Below, piece by piece: positions 1 through 6,250 of a stretch of 11,903 nt of DNA. This DNA is from Eubacteriales Family XIII. Incertae Sedis bacterium (GTDB lineage Bacteria; Bacillota; Clostridia; Peptostreptococcales; Anaerovoracaceae). The stretch covers positions 1-11,903 of the forward strand of contig JAITEX010000173.1 of assembly GCA_031281765.1 (NCBI GenBank), given 5' to 3'. The position numbers were made by a program, and so were the translations under genes. The notes beneath the pieces were generated by a model that saw nothing but the letters and a program-made list of their open reading frames with translations, did no database searches and was not told the DNA's origin. Each line of letters opens with the position of its first letter. Position 1 is the first letter of the stretch.

Positions 1-5
1 AGACA

Positions 6-797
6 TCAGGCGAAGGTAAAGGGAGTTGTTACCACATCGGTCCAATCCGGGCCGCTATTGTTGCGATACTGCATTGCCTGGACGAGATATTCAACACTCA
101 ATATCTTGCCTTGATACGCATTTCCCGCAGACTTATCGAAATAAATCGTATACGTTATCGTAGCGCCTTCCGTATCATCAACGATTGTGGTGTTAACGGG
201 AACCTTTCCGGAGCCTGTTCCGTTTTGTTCTACTTCAGCGCCTGCCAAACTACTGTTACCGTTAATCACAAACTTTGGCTGGACACTATCCGCCGGGAGA
301 AACTTATAGCTATCAGAACCTTTCGTACCGGTCATACCCGCACCCGCCGTCGGCGCGTCATCTTTGCTGACAGTACCTTCAAAGACTTTAAAGTATGTCG
401 GGAAATTATTTATGTCAACAACCGACCCGTCTATCACTGCTGTACCTGACAAGGTGAAACCGCCACGCAGCCATGCGGATTTGTTCCCGTAGTTTTTGAC
501 AGTAACCGAAACGGTTACCACATCTCCCGGGTTGAAATTGGCTATGCTTCCCGACGTCACCGCAACACCGTTATGCTTGATGACTACGCTTTCTTCCTTG
601 ATATCCAACGTACCCGACGTAATCGATTTGGTTCCTGTGACCATATCGCTGAAAAACGCGAACATGACGCCGAAAATCATTCCGATGGACAAAATCAAAC
701 AGAGCAGTATAATAAGTAACTTCTTTCTGCCTCTCTTCTCTTCCTGTTGTTCCACGAATTCCGGGACTCCGTCCCGTGTGATTGCATCATTTGACAT
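6..797 (-). CDS. SipW-dependent-type (TasA/camelysin-like) exported protein
   Basis: 263 aa, complete (ATG to TGA). Seen: a charged N-terminus (about residues 1-26, ending KRGRKK), one hydrophobic segment at about 27-49, then FFSDMVTGTKSITSGTLDI (48-66), the pattern of SipW-processed TasA/CalY-type proteins (FxD followed by a GTLD-like stretch). The rest is beta-rich, with Gly, Thr, Val and Asn, and a VTVKNYGNKSAWLR region (98-111) like the beta-sandwich of this family; there is no second membrane segment. Known for the family: such proteins are cut by the ER-type signal peptidase SipW and become surface or matrix fibres. Inferred: a secreted or surface-fibre subunit. The start is supported by AGGAGGA at 803-809, six bases from the ATG, with a second AGGAGGA at 814-820. 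No sipW gene is visible; it could lie left of the window, where only five bases follow the stop. The family call is good; a role in matrix is a guess. Confidence 0.75.
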   Translation of the reverse strand: MSNDAITRDGVPEFVEQQEEKRGRKKLLIILLCLILSIGMIFGVMFAFFSDMVTGTKSITSGTLDIKEESVVIKHNGVAVTSGSIANFNPGDVVTVSVTVKNYGNKSAWLRGGFTLSGTAVIDGSVVDINNFPTYFKVFEGTVSKDDAPTAGAGMTGTKGSDSYKFLPADSVQPKFVINGNSSLAGAEVEQNGTGSGKVPVNTTIVDDTEGATITYTIYFDKSAGNAYQGKILSVEYLVQAMQYRNNSGPDWTDVVTTPFTFA

Positions 798-1179
798 TTT
801 GCTCCTCCTATATTCCTCCTACAATACTTTGCGCTGTTCTTTCTCCTGACTACCCCTGACCTACGAGTGATCATTTCGACGTTACACAGCACTACGCCAA
901 AATATGATACGGGGATCCTATAAGCCCTTGTTAGCGCTATTATACCTCATGCCATCGAAAAAATACAGTAAAAAATAATCTTTATCTGGACTTTTTGAAC
1001 GTATACGGCATACATTCTTTGAATTATAGCCATTTTTGCGCAATCACCATATTCGAAATAAAAATTATTTTTTAATCTCTTTTTTGTTTTTGAGCGAATC
1101 GGCGCCCCTTTATCAATTCCTGTTTATAAAAGAGTACGATGCCCGCTCGTAAAAATAGCCTGGAAATCCGTATGCGGGT
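798..1179 (-). promoter_or_regulatory. AT-rich leader/promoter region of the TasA-like gene
   Basis: No gene is seen in this gap. Reading the minus strand there are two TATAAT hexamers, at 1023-1028 and 939-944, followed by a leader and a doubled Shine-Dalgarno sequence at 814-820 and 803-809. Neither hexamer has a good TTGACA partner at 17 bases, so which is used (or whether an alternative sigma factor acts) is open. The implied leader is about 135 nt or more. I could not match it to a known riboswitch. Confidence 0.4.
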
Positions 1180-1207
1180 AAAAAAAACGGCGGGCCGAAG
1201 CCCGCCG
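1180..1207 (-). terminator. Rho-independent terminator of the saccharopine-dehydrogenase-like gene
   Basis: On the minus strand CGGCGGGC, loop TTCG, GCCCGCCG, then eight T: a perfect 8-bp GC stem (1188-1195 with 1200-1207) with a stable UUCG loop and U tract (1180-1187). It lies about 30 bases after the TAG at 1237-1239. Confidence 0.95.
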
Positions 1208-1236
1208 CAATCGTTCTTGAGAGAACCGGAGCCGCG

Positions 1237-2499
1237 CTATTTCATAGCGTCAAGCATCGCCTTTTCATTCAGCATATCCGCGTATTCGCTGTCCATCTCA
1301 CGAAGGCCCGCCGGAAACTCGTATTTCGCAAGGCGTTCGATAAAGGGCTCGGGCGGGAAGGACTCGGGCCCGTGTACGCCTTTCAAATCCCAAATGCCCT
1401 TGTCTATAAGCTCAAGCATAATGACCGGCCCGACGGCCGTCTGCGCGACGACGGAGTTCGTGCCGTATTTCTTGAGGCAGGTCTCATTGTCCGCCACCTG
1501 ATAGAGGTAGACGGAACGGCTCTTGCCGTCTTTCGTACCCGTGACCCACGTACCCGCGCAGCCCTGCCCGACCATATCATTCGAGCTTTCAACGGGGCTC
1601 GGAACCACCTTCACGAGGAAGTCGCGCGGCGCGATCTCCGCATCCCCTACGCGCACTTTCTTCGTCTTTTCTGCCATGCCGACGGATTCGAGGTTCAGCA
1701 GCAGCTGACGGAACGACGGCGGTACGCCGTATTTGAAGGTGACGCGGTTACAGTCAATGACGCGCGGCACGAGCAGCACTTCCTCATGTTCCACATTCAC
1801 CACTTCCACATCGCCGATGCCGCCCGGGAAGAAGAATATCTCCGGTTCCGAGAACCTGTCGGTCGTATACCAGCCTCTGCCCTTTTCCCATATGACGGGC
1901 GGGTTCAGGCATTCCTCTATCGTGGTCCAGACGGAGAAGCCGAAGTCCCCGCCGCCCTCGTAATTGTCGCCGTCGCGGACATTCACTTCGTCTATCTCGT
2001 CAAAGAGATGCACGGCCGCGTATTTCGCGAACACGTCCGCCATGCCGGGCTCCACGCCGGAACCGACGAGGGCCGTCAGCCCCTTCTCCGCCCACTGCTG
2101 CGCGCGCTCAAACGAATAGTCGCCGAGCTTGATATGCGTTTTATTATACGGGTCGTCCGGGTGCGGCTCGGACAGCGTCATCGCGCAGTCGAGATAGCCG
2201 ACGCCGATGTCGAAACACGTATCGAAGATGGTCTCGTTGAATGCCGGCTCCACCGCGTTCATGACAAAATTCACGCCGTGTTTGGTGCAGGCTTCCCGGA
2301 TGCTCTCCGGGCTGCGCGCGTCTATTTTCTCCGCTACAAAACGCGGGTCCGCGAGACCGCCGGCAACCTCTTCGGCACGCGCGACATTGTAGTCGGCAAT
2401 GACGACCTTTTCGGCCCACGCGCCCTCGCTTCCGGCTCTTTTGATAATATGGCAGACCGACGTCCCGACGCCGCCTGCTCCGATAATAAGAAGTTTCAT
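1237..2499 (-). CDS. Saccharopine dehydrogenase-family NAD(P)-dependent oxidoreductase
   Basis: 420 aa, complete. Seen: an N-terminal Rossmann fold starting at residue 1 with GAGGVG at 7-12, an acidic strand end (VVIADYN, 32-38) and GVEPGMADVFAKYA (148-161), which fits the saccharopine dehydrogenase / carboxynorspermidine dehydrogenase superfamily; the length also fits that family (about 400 aa). Known: members reductively couple or oxidatively split an amine and a keto acid or semialdehyde (saccharopine, carboxy(nor)spermidine). The substrate cannot be read from sequence. No carboxyspermidine decarboxylase or polyamine gene is beside it; the neighbours are an AraC regulator and, further on, lysine 2,3-aminomutase, so a lysine-derived substrate is possible (inference). 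GGAGGT six bases before the ATG supports the start. It has its own promoter (2554-2582) and terminator (1180-1207), so it is probably monocistronic. Confidence 0.85.
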   Translation of the reverse strand: MKLLIIGAGGVGTSVCHIIKRAGSEGAWAEKVVIADYNVARAEEVAGGLADPRFVAEKIDARSPESIREACTKHGVNFVMNAVEPAFNETIFDTCFDIGVGYLDCAMTLSEPHPDDPYNKTHIKLGDYSFERAQQWAEKGLTALVGSGVEPGMADVFAKYAAVHLFDEIDEVNVRDGDNYEGGGDFGFSVWTTIEECLNPPVIWEKGRGWYTTDRFSEPEIFFFPGGIGDVEVVNVEHEEVLLVPRVIDCNRVTFKYGVPPSFRQLLLNLESVGMAEKTKKVRVGDAEIAPRDFLVKVVPSPVESSNDMVGQGCAGTWVTGTKDGKSRSVYLYQVADNETCLKKYGTNSVVAQTAVGPVIMLELIDKGIWDLKGVHGPESFPPEPFIERLAKYEFPAGLREMDSEYADMLNEKAMLDAMK

Positions 2500-2544
2500 A
2501 TTCGTACCTCCATTGCAATCACGCCTGTGGCGTGAAAAAAAATG

Positions 2545-2565
2545 TTCACTTTAATTATGACACAC
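2545..2565 (-). repeat. Copy 1 of a 21-base shared promoter element
   Basis: Plus-strand TTCACTTTAATT followed by ATGACACAC. It matches the copy at 4286-4306 at 18 of 21 positions (first 12 identical). It covers the -10 and the predicted +1 of the dehydrogenase promoter. It could be an operator, for instance for the AraC protein encoded between the two copies (inference). Confidence 0.5.
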
Positions 2566-2582
2566 GAAACAATAAATGTAAG
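2554..2582 (-). promoter_or_regulatory. Promoter of the saccharopine-dehydrogenase-like gene
   Basis: On the minus strand CTTACA (2577-2582), a 17-base spacer, then CATAAT (2554-2559) with an extended -10 TG one base upstream (TGTCATAAT). The predicted start near 2547 leaves a leader of about 47 nt. The -10 lies inside an element shared with the AraC gene promoter. Confidence 0.6.
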
Positions 2583-2665
2583 CAACTTTATAGCTCTAAT
2601 CGACTATTGTTTTGCGAACCCCTGGCAGAATATTTTGCAAATTCAGAGCCCTTTGTCCCGGTAGG

Positions 2666-4192
2666 CTATCCTTCTATCCGCTCAAAGACAAACAGTTCGC
2701 TTGACATGCCGCTAAGGGCAATATCGTATACGAGACTTCCCGCGGCCGTGATTTCGCGGCGGCATACTTCGGGATAGGCGCCTATTCTATCGAGGATGTT
2801 CAGGGTCTCGCGCGGCCCATTTTTGCGTTTTGAATAGCGAAGCGAAGCGTCGGAACACTCGGCGTTCATACGCAATATGGTCAAGCGGTATCTCCCGGAG
2901 AGCCCTTCGACTTTTATGAGTTTTTTGAACTCGATACTCCCCTCACCACAATCCGGCTGTTCGCCTGTTCCGCCGAATACGAAGATGGCCGCCGTTTCGA
3001 TTCCGAACGCCCCTTCCTTCTTGCGCGTCTTTGGCGCCGCCATCTTTATTGAGGACAGATGGTTTTCACCGGCCTGCGGCGGCAAATGGTCAAATTCGGA
3101 GAACATATCATACAACAGCGCCGCAGGGCGGCAACTGCGGCGTATCTTCGCAAACCACTCCTTTATTTCACGCGCCCGTTGTTCGTCGGCGGCTCTGCCG
3201 CGCGCAAGTTTCACCGTGATTTCCTCCGCGCCCGAATCGGACGTGATGGCGTACTCGCGGTAGACTTCATTATTGAGGCGTTTGACGGCTAACGAAATTT
3301 CCTCCGCGGGAATATCCCGGACCTTTATATCCGGGCCGCTCATGCCGGCGTCGTCCTTGTATTTTTCGCGGTATTCCGCCGGAGACATGCCGAACCACTT
3401 CTCGAAATACTTGACGTAATACCTGACGGCCGAAAACCCGACCGCGTCGGATATTTGCGTAATCTTCATATCCGTACCGAGCAGCAGGCGCTCCGACTCC
3501 TCCACGCGGATATAGCTCAAAAACTCTTTGTAGCTGAGCCCCGTGGCGCCGCGTATCACGTGAGACAGATAATAGATGGACAAATGCTCGCGGTCCGCGA
3601 TTTCCTGCAGGGAGATTTTCTTGTTGAAATTATTATACAGATAGTTTTGTATGCGGAACATACGCTCCGCGAGAATCTTGTTGCCGCGGTGATCCGAAAC
3701 GTTCACGAAGCGGCCGTTCTCCATCGAAAAGAATTGGAACTTGTCGAGAAGGAGCGCGATAAGCGTGTGGGTGTTTTCGAGGATATGCTTTTCCTTGCCG
3801 GAACGCTCCAAGGCAAACTCCATGAGGATGCGCAGCAGTATCTCGCGCAGGGCTTCGGTTTCGGGGTCGTTCGCGTCGTCCGTGTCCGTCACGAGAAAAC
3901 AGTTTTCGAGGTCCGGGAAATACTGCGCAAAATATTTCACATCGAAGTGAAGCAACACGGCTAAATTCGAGTCGCTTTCGGCAACATAGCTGTGCAGGTC
4001 GCGCTCGTTCATAATGAATATGTCATTCGCTTTCATATGATAGGTATAGTAGCCGTTTTTCAGCTTGAGCTCTCCGGAGAGCAGGAATATTATTTCCGGG
4101 TCTGAATGAAAGTGAATCGGATACTCATTAATTTCACACACCCGCACATTGACGGGAAGGTTGTCATCATAATATAATTTTTGTCTTAACAT
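2666..4192 (-). CDS. AraC-family transcriptional regulator with cupin sensor and C-terminal extension
   Basis: 508 aa from the ATG at 4192. The frame stays open to a TTG at 4207, but GAGG lies nine bases before the ATG and nothing suitable precedes the TTG. Seen: an AraC-type cupin at about 1-95 with HFHSDPE (27-33) and LLSGELKL (37-44); a two-helix-turn-helix AraC DNA-binding domain at about 176-280 (KISLQEIADREHLSIYYLS, then DMKITQISDAVGFSAVRYYVKYFEKWFGMSPAEY); then about 225 extra residues. The last 80 or so (GRYRLTILRMN to SELFVFERIEG) resemble the C-terminal beta domain of AraC proteins fused to a GH39-type xylosidase module, but the catalytic barrel would be mostly missing; this is tentative. 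Known: cupin-AraC proteins sense small ligands and activate nearby genes. Inferred target: the downstream dehydrogenase and itself, which share an upstream element. No clear terminator follows, so read-through into the dehydrogenase is possible. Confidence 0.88.
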   Translation of the reverse strand: MLRQKLYYDDNLPVNVRVCEINEYPIHFHSDPEIIFLLSGELKLKNGYYTYHMKANDIFIMNERDLHSYVAESDSNLAVLLHFDVKYFAQYFPDLENCFLVTDTDDANDPETEALREILLRILMEFALERSGKEKHILENTHTLIALLLDKFQFFSMENGRFVNVSDHRGNKILAERMFRIQNYLYNNFNKKISLQEIADREHLSIYYLSHVIRGATGLSYKEFLSYIRVEESERLLLGTDMKITQISDAVGFSAVRYYVKYFEKWFGMSPAEYREKYKDDAGMSGPDIKVRDIPAEEISLAVKRLNNEVYREYAITSDSGAEEITVKLARGRAADEQRAREIKEWFAKIRRSCRPAALLYDMFSEFDHLPPQAGENHLSSIKMAAPKTRKKEGAFGIETAAIFVFGGTGEQPDCGEGSIEFKKLIKVEGLSGRYRLTILRMNAECSDASLRYSKRKNGPRETLNILDRIGAYPEVCRREITAAGSLVYDIALSGMSSELFVFERIEG

Positions 4193-4285
4193 GCCACACA
4201 GCCTCAATTCACAAAGTAATAAACGGTTTAATGTTTTGTTATACTACAGTGAAGTTTTCCCAAAATACTCGTCAATCAGCGTATC

Positions 4286-4306
4286 TTCACTTTAATTGTA
4301 ACATAC
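4286..4306 (-). promoter_or_regulatory. Extended -10 promoter of the AraC gene, containing copy 2 of the shared 21-base element
   Basis: On the minus strand TGTTACAAT: TACAAT at 4295-4300 with TG at 4302-4303, an extended -10. There is no recognisable -35 17 bases upstream. The predicted start near 4288 gives a leader of about 95 nt before the ATG at 4192. The flanking TAAAGTGAA is identical to that at the dehydrogenase promoter, beyond what -10 consensus requires. Confidence 0.5.
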
Positions 4307-4452
4307 TTGCGGCGCCGTTATTGCCCTATAAAAAATTTTTTGGATACATTGAATTGCATAATTTTGTGTGCCGTATTATGTTAACCTATGTTCGTGTATA
4401 CGCAAACAAGTTTCAACAGGCATAAGCTCATATAATATAAGGCTTTCGTGAG

Positions 4453-4583
4453 TTTTCCACACGAACAAAAAAATTGTATACAAAGTTGTCAACAGGGCGA
4501 TGTGGATAATCCATATGATGGTAGTTGTTGATATTCCAACGTTTTTAGACGGTCAGGGACCGTGATGAAAAATTTTATCCACA
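4453..4583. other. DnaA-box cluster (candidate origin or DnaA-binding region)
   Basis: Two exact consensus DnaA boxes TTATCCACA: 4575-4583 on the plus strand and 4501-4509 on the minus strand (read TGTGGATAA on plus). TTTTCCACA at 4453-4461 differs by one base, and TTGTCAACA at 4486-4494 by two. All lie in an AT-rich, gene-free stretch. Known: such clusters with an AT-rich unwinding element form oriC, or act as DnaA-titration or regulation sites. Against oriC: no dnaA, dnaN, rpmH or gidA is in the window, and genes on both sides point the same way. Confidence 0.5.
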
Positions 4584-4703
4584 ATCATAAAAACCATTAC
4601 GGTGAGCGGGAATACCTGTAAGAAAACATGGAAATATTGCAATTATGACGTCCCGCGCGGTAGCGGCGAAGGGGCGGAGCGCCTATCGGCTCCGTATTAC
4701 GCC

Positions 4704-4743
4704 AAAATAATGACGGGGCCGCAGAACGCGTCCCCGCCATTAT
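4704..4743 (-). terminator. Rho-independent terminator of the lysine 2,3-aminomutase gene
   Basis: On the minus strand ATAATGGCGGGG pairs with CCCCGTCATTAT (4732-4743 with 4707-4718), 12 pairs including one G-U, with CGC/GCG able to extend the pairing inward; it is followed by TTTT (4704-4707). It starts 35 bases after the TAA at 4778-4780. Confidence 0.85.
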
Positions 4744-4777
4744 CGCAATCATCAATTACAGATAGTTTTTAAATGCT

Positions 4778-6052
4778 TTATTTTTTCTCGTTCCGCAAAT
4801 GCCTCTGCAGGTTTGCGGGTTCGAGTGAGAGAAGCTTCCCTTCGGCGAGAGCCGCAACGCCTTCGTAGGTGTAATCCGTATCGGGATAAAGATCCCTGGC
4901 GCTCGGGAACTCCGCTTCGTTGATCTCCGGTTCCGTGTAGGTCGTAATGACGCCTTCGTAATTCCGCAGGATAACGCGCTGGGGCGTCTGCGAGATGATG
5001 TACTGCGGCATGACGGGTATCTTGCCGCCGCCGCCGGGCGCGTCCACGACGAAGGTCGGGATGGCGTAGCCCGACGTATGTCCGCGCAGGCACTCGATGA
5101 TTTCGATACCGGCCGAAACTTTGGTCTGGAAATGTTCGAGGCCGAGGGATTTGTCGCACTGGTAGATGTAGTAGGGACGCACCCGGTTCTTTACAAGAAC
5201 CTGCACGAGCTCGCGCATCACCTTCGGGCTGTCATTGACACCGCGCAGAAGCACGGACTGGTTGCCGAGCGGAATGCCGGCATCCGCGAGCTTCGCGCAG
5301 GCGGCGGCGGCTTCTTCCGTCATTTCCTTCGAATGGTTGAAGTGCGTATTGAGCCATATCGGATGGTATTTCTTCAGCATATTCACGAGGTCGTCCGTAA
5401 TGCGCTGCGGCATGACGACAGGAGTACGGCTTCCGAGACGGACTATTTCGACATGGTCTATCTTGCGAAGCTCGCTGATGATGTACTCAAGCGTGCTGTC
5501 CGAAACGCAGAGGCAATCCCCTCCGGAAAGCAGGACGTCCCTGACCTGCGGCGTTTTTTTGATGTAGGCGATACATTCGTCAATGTCAGAGCGGCTGCGG
5601 GCGCCATCGTGCTCGCCGGCAAAACGGCGGCGGGTACAGTGGCGGCAGTACATGGAACACTGATCCGTAATGAGAAAGAGCACGCGGTCGGGATAGCGAT
5701 GGGTCAAGCCCGGCGCCGGTGAATCCGCGTCCTCGTGAAGCGGGTCTTCCATATCCGCGGAACCGCGGTAGGTTTCACTGATGACCGGTACGGCCTGCAT
5801 CCTGACCGGGTCATGCGGATCATCGGGATCCATCAGCGACGCATAATACGGCGTGATTCCGACGCGGAAGCCATCCATAACCTTTGCAATATCGGCTTTT
5901 TCCTTATCCGACAGATTGATGACTTGCGCTATATCCTCTACGGTCATAAGCCGATGACTGATTTGCCATTTCCAATCGTTCCATTCCTCCTCCGTTACGT
6001 CTTTCCAGAGCGGAATATCTTTCCAGTTTCTTCTTGCTGCGTTGTTCACCAT
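4778..6052 (-). CDS. kamA: Lysine 2,3-aminomutase (radical SAM, PLP)
   Basis: 424 aa, complete. Converts L-lysine to L-beta-lysine. Seen: radical SAM cluster motif CSMYCRHC (C132, C136, C139); LLSGGD at 174-179; PLP lysine K344 in APGGGGK; substrate-binding aspartates D300 (YQCD) and D337 (VVDAPGG). With a constant offset of seven these match C125/C129/C132, D293, D330 and K337 of the Clostridium subterminale enzyme. Glutamate 2,3-aminomutases replace the two Asp with Lys and Asn, so lysine is the likely substrate. The length and intact C-terminus (after residue 345) separate it from the shorter EpmB proteins. GGAGG six bases before the ATG supports the start. It stands alone between a sigma-54-type promoter (6129-6145) and a terminator (4704-4743). 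Partner genes for lysine fermentation or for acetyl-beta-lysine are absent from the window. Confidence 0.95.
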   Translation of the reverse strand: MVNNAARRNWKDIPLWKDVTEEEWNDWKWQISHRLMTVEDIAQVINLSDKEKADIAKVMDGFRVGITPYYASLMDPDDPHDPVRMQAVPVISETYRGSADMEDPLHEDADSPAPGLTHRYPDRVLFLITDQCSMYCRHCTRRRFAGEHDGARSRSDIDECIAYIKKTPQVRDVLLSGGDCLCVSDSTLEYIISELRKIDHVEIVRLGSRTPVVMPQRITDDLVNMLKKYHPIWLNTHFNHSKEMTEEAAAACAKLADAGIPLGNQSVLLRGVNDSPKVMRELVQVLVKNRVRPYYIYQCDKSLGLEHFQTKVSAGIEIIECLRGHTSGYAIPTFVVDAPGGGGKIPVMPQYIISQTPQRVILRNYEGVITTYTEPEINEAEFPSARDLYPDTDYTYEGVAALAEGKLLSLEPANLQRHLRNEKK

Positions 6053-6128
6053 ATTTTGCCTCCATTTCCGTTATCACATAGACTGTGAATTCGGATACCA
6101 TTGTTCAACACTATACCCAATGAAATAG

Positions 6129-6145
6129 TGCAAAAGGCATGCCAA
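6129..6145 (-). promoter_or_regulatory. Sigma-54-type (-24/-12) promoter of kamA
   Basis: Minus strand reads TTGGCATGCCTTTTGCA. The -24 element TTGGCATG differs from YTGGCACG at one base; the -12 element TTGCA is perfect; the invariant GG and GC are separated by exactly 10 bases (GG at 6143-6142, GC at 6131-6130). The predicted start near 6118 leaves a leader of about 65 nt. A hexamer inverted repeat CACTAT/ATAGTG (6109-6114, 6125-6130) overlaps the start region. Confidence 0.75.
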
Positions 6146-6206
6146 AAGGAAACCCTCTCCGGGAATTAGTTAAATCAATGACAATCTACGGGGAAACTTC
6201 GGACTT

Positions 6207-6245
6207 GTGAACCGTATATCGAAAAAAGTGAACCGGGCGGTTCAC
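6207..6245. repeat. Three GTGAACC half-sites upstream of the sigma-54 promoter
   Basis: GTGAACCG occurs at 6207-6214 and again at 6228-6235, 21 bases apart (two helical turns), with an inverted GGTTCAC at 6239-6245. The group lies about 90-125 bases upstream of the predicted kamA start, where enhancer-binding proteins usually bind. The last two copies are also the stem of the rluB terminator, so the arrangement may partly be coincidence. Confidence 0.35.
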
Positions 6246-6250
6246 TTTTT
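6222..6250 (-). terminator. Rho-independent terminator of the rluB gene
   Basis: On the minus strand AAAAAGTGAACC, loop GCCC, GGTTCACTTTTT, T: a perfect 12-bp stem (6239-6250 with 6223-6234) ending in six T. The stop codon of the pseudouridine synthase (TGA at 6242-6244) lies inside the 5' arm. Confidence 0.9.

Larger units (their letters stand above)
4193..4703. other. Long AT-rich intergenic region without a credible gene
   Basis: Together with the terminator at 4704-4743 this fills the space between the AraC gene and the aminomutase. It is visibly AT-rich against GC-rich neighbours. It holds the AraC leader and promoter, A/T runs (for example around 4328-4341 and 4430-4440), three DnaA-box-like sites (4453-4583), and a small perfect hairpin ACGGTC-AGG-GACCGT (4549-4563). 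The 64-codon plus-strand frame at 4231-4425 has no ribosome binding site or recognisable product, so I do not call it. Confidence 0.6.

Noticed and set aside
1372..2535. 387-codon open frame on the plus strand opposite the dehydrogenase gene
   Set aside because: It is antisense to a well-supported gene, lacks a ribosome binding site and recognisable motifs, and is Arg/His-rich as expected for a shadow frame in GC-rich DNA. Similar shadows lie opposite rluB (6269-7237), the symporter (7402-8265) and the acyl-CoA synthetase (10763-11701).
2500..2547. Lysine riboswitch ahead of the dehydrogenase gene
   Set aside because: The leader is about 47 nt, far too short for an L-box.
2620..2640. Sigma-54-like sequence on the plus strand (TGGCA...TTGCA)
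   Set aside because: The GG and GC are 11 bases apart rather than 10, and it would drive transcription antisense into the AraC gene.
4193..4207. Upstream TTG start adding five residues to the AraC regulator
   Set aside because: GAGG is correctly placed for the ATG at 4192, and there is no site for the TTG.
4231..4425. 64-codon plus-strand frame in the AT-rich gap
   Set aside because: No Shine-Dalgarno, no family resemblance, and it overlaps the AraC promoter element on the other strand.
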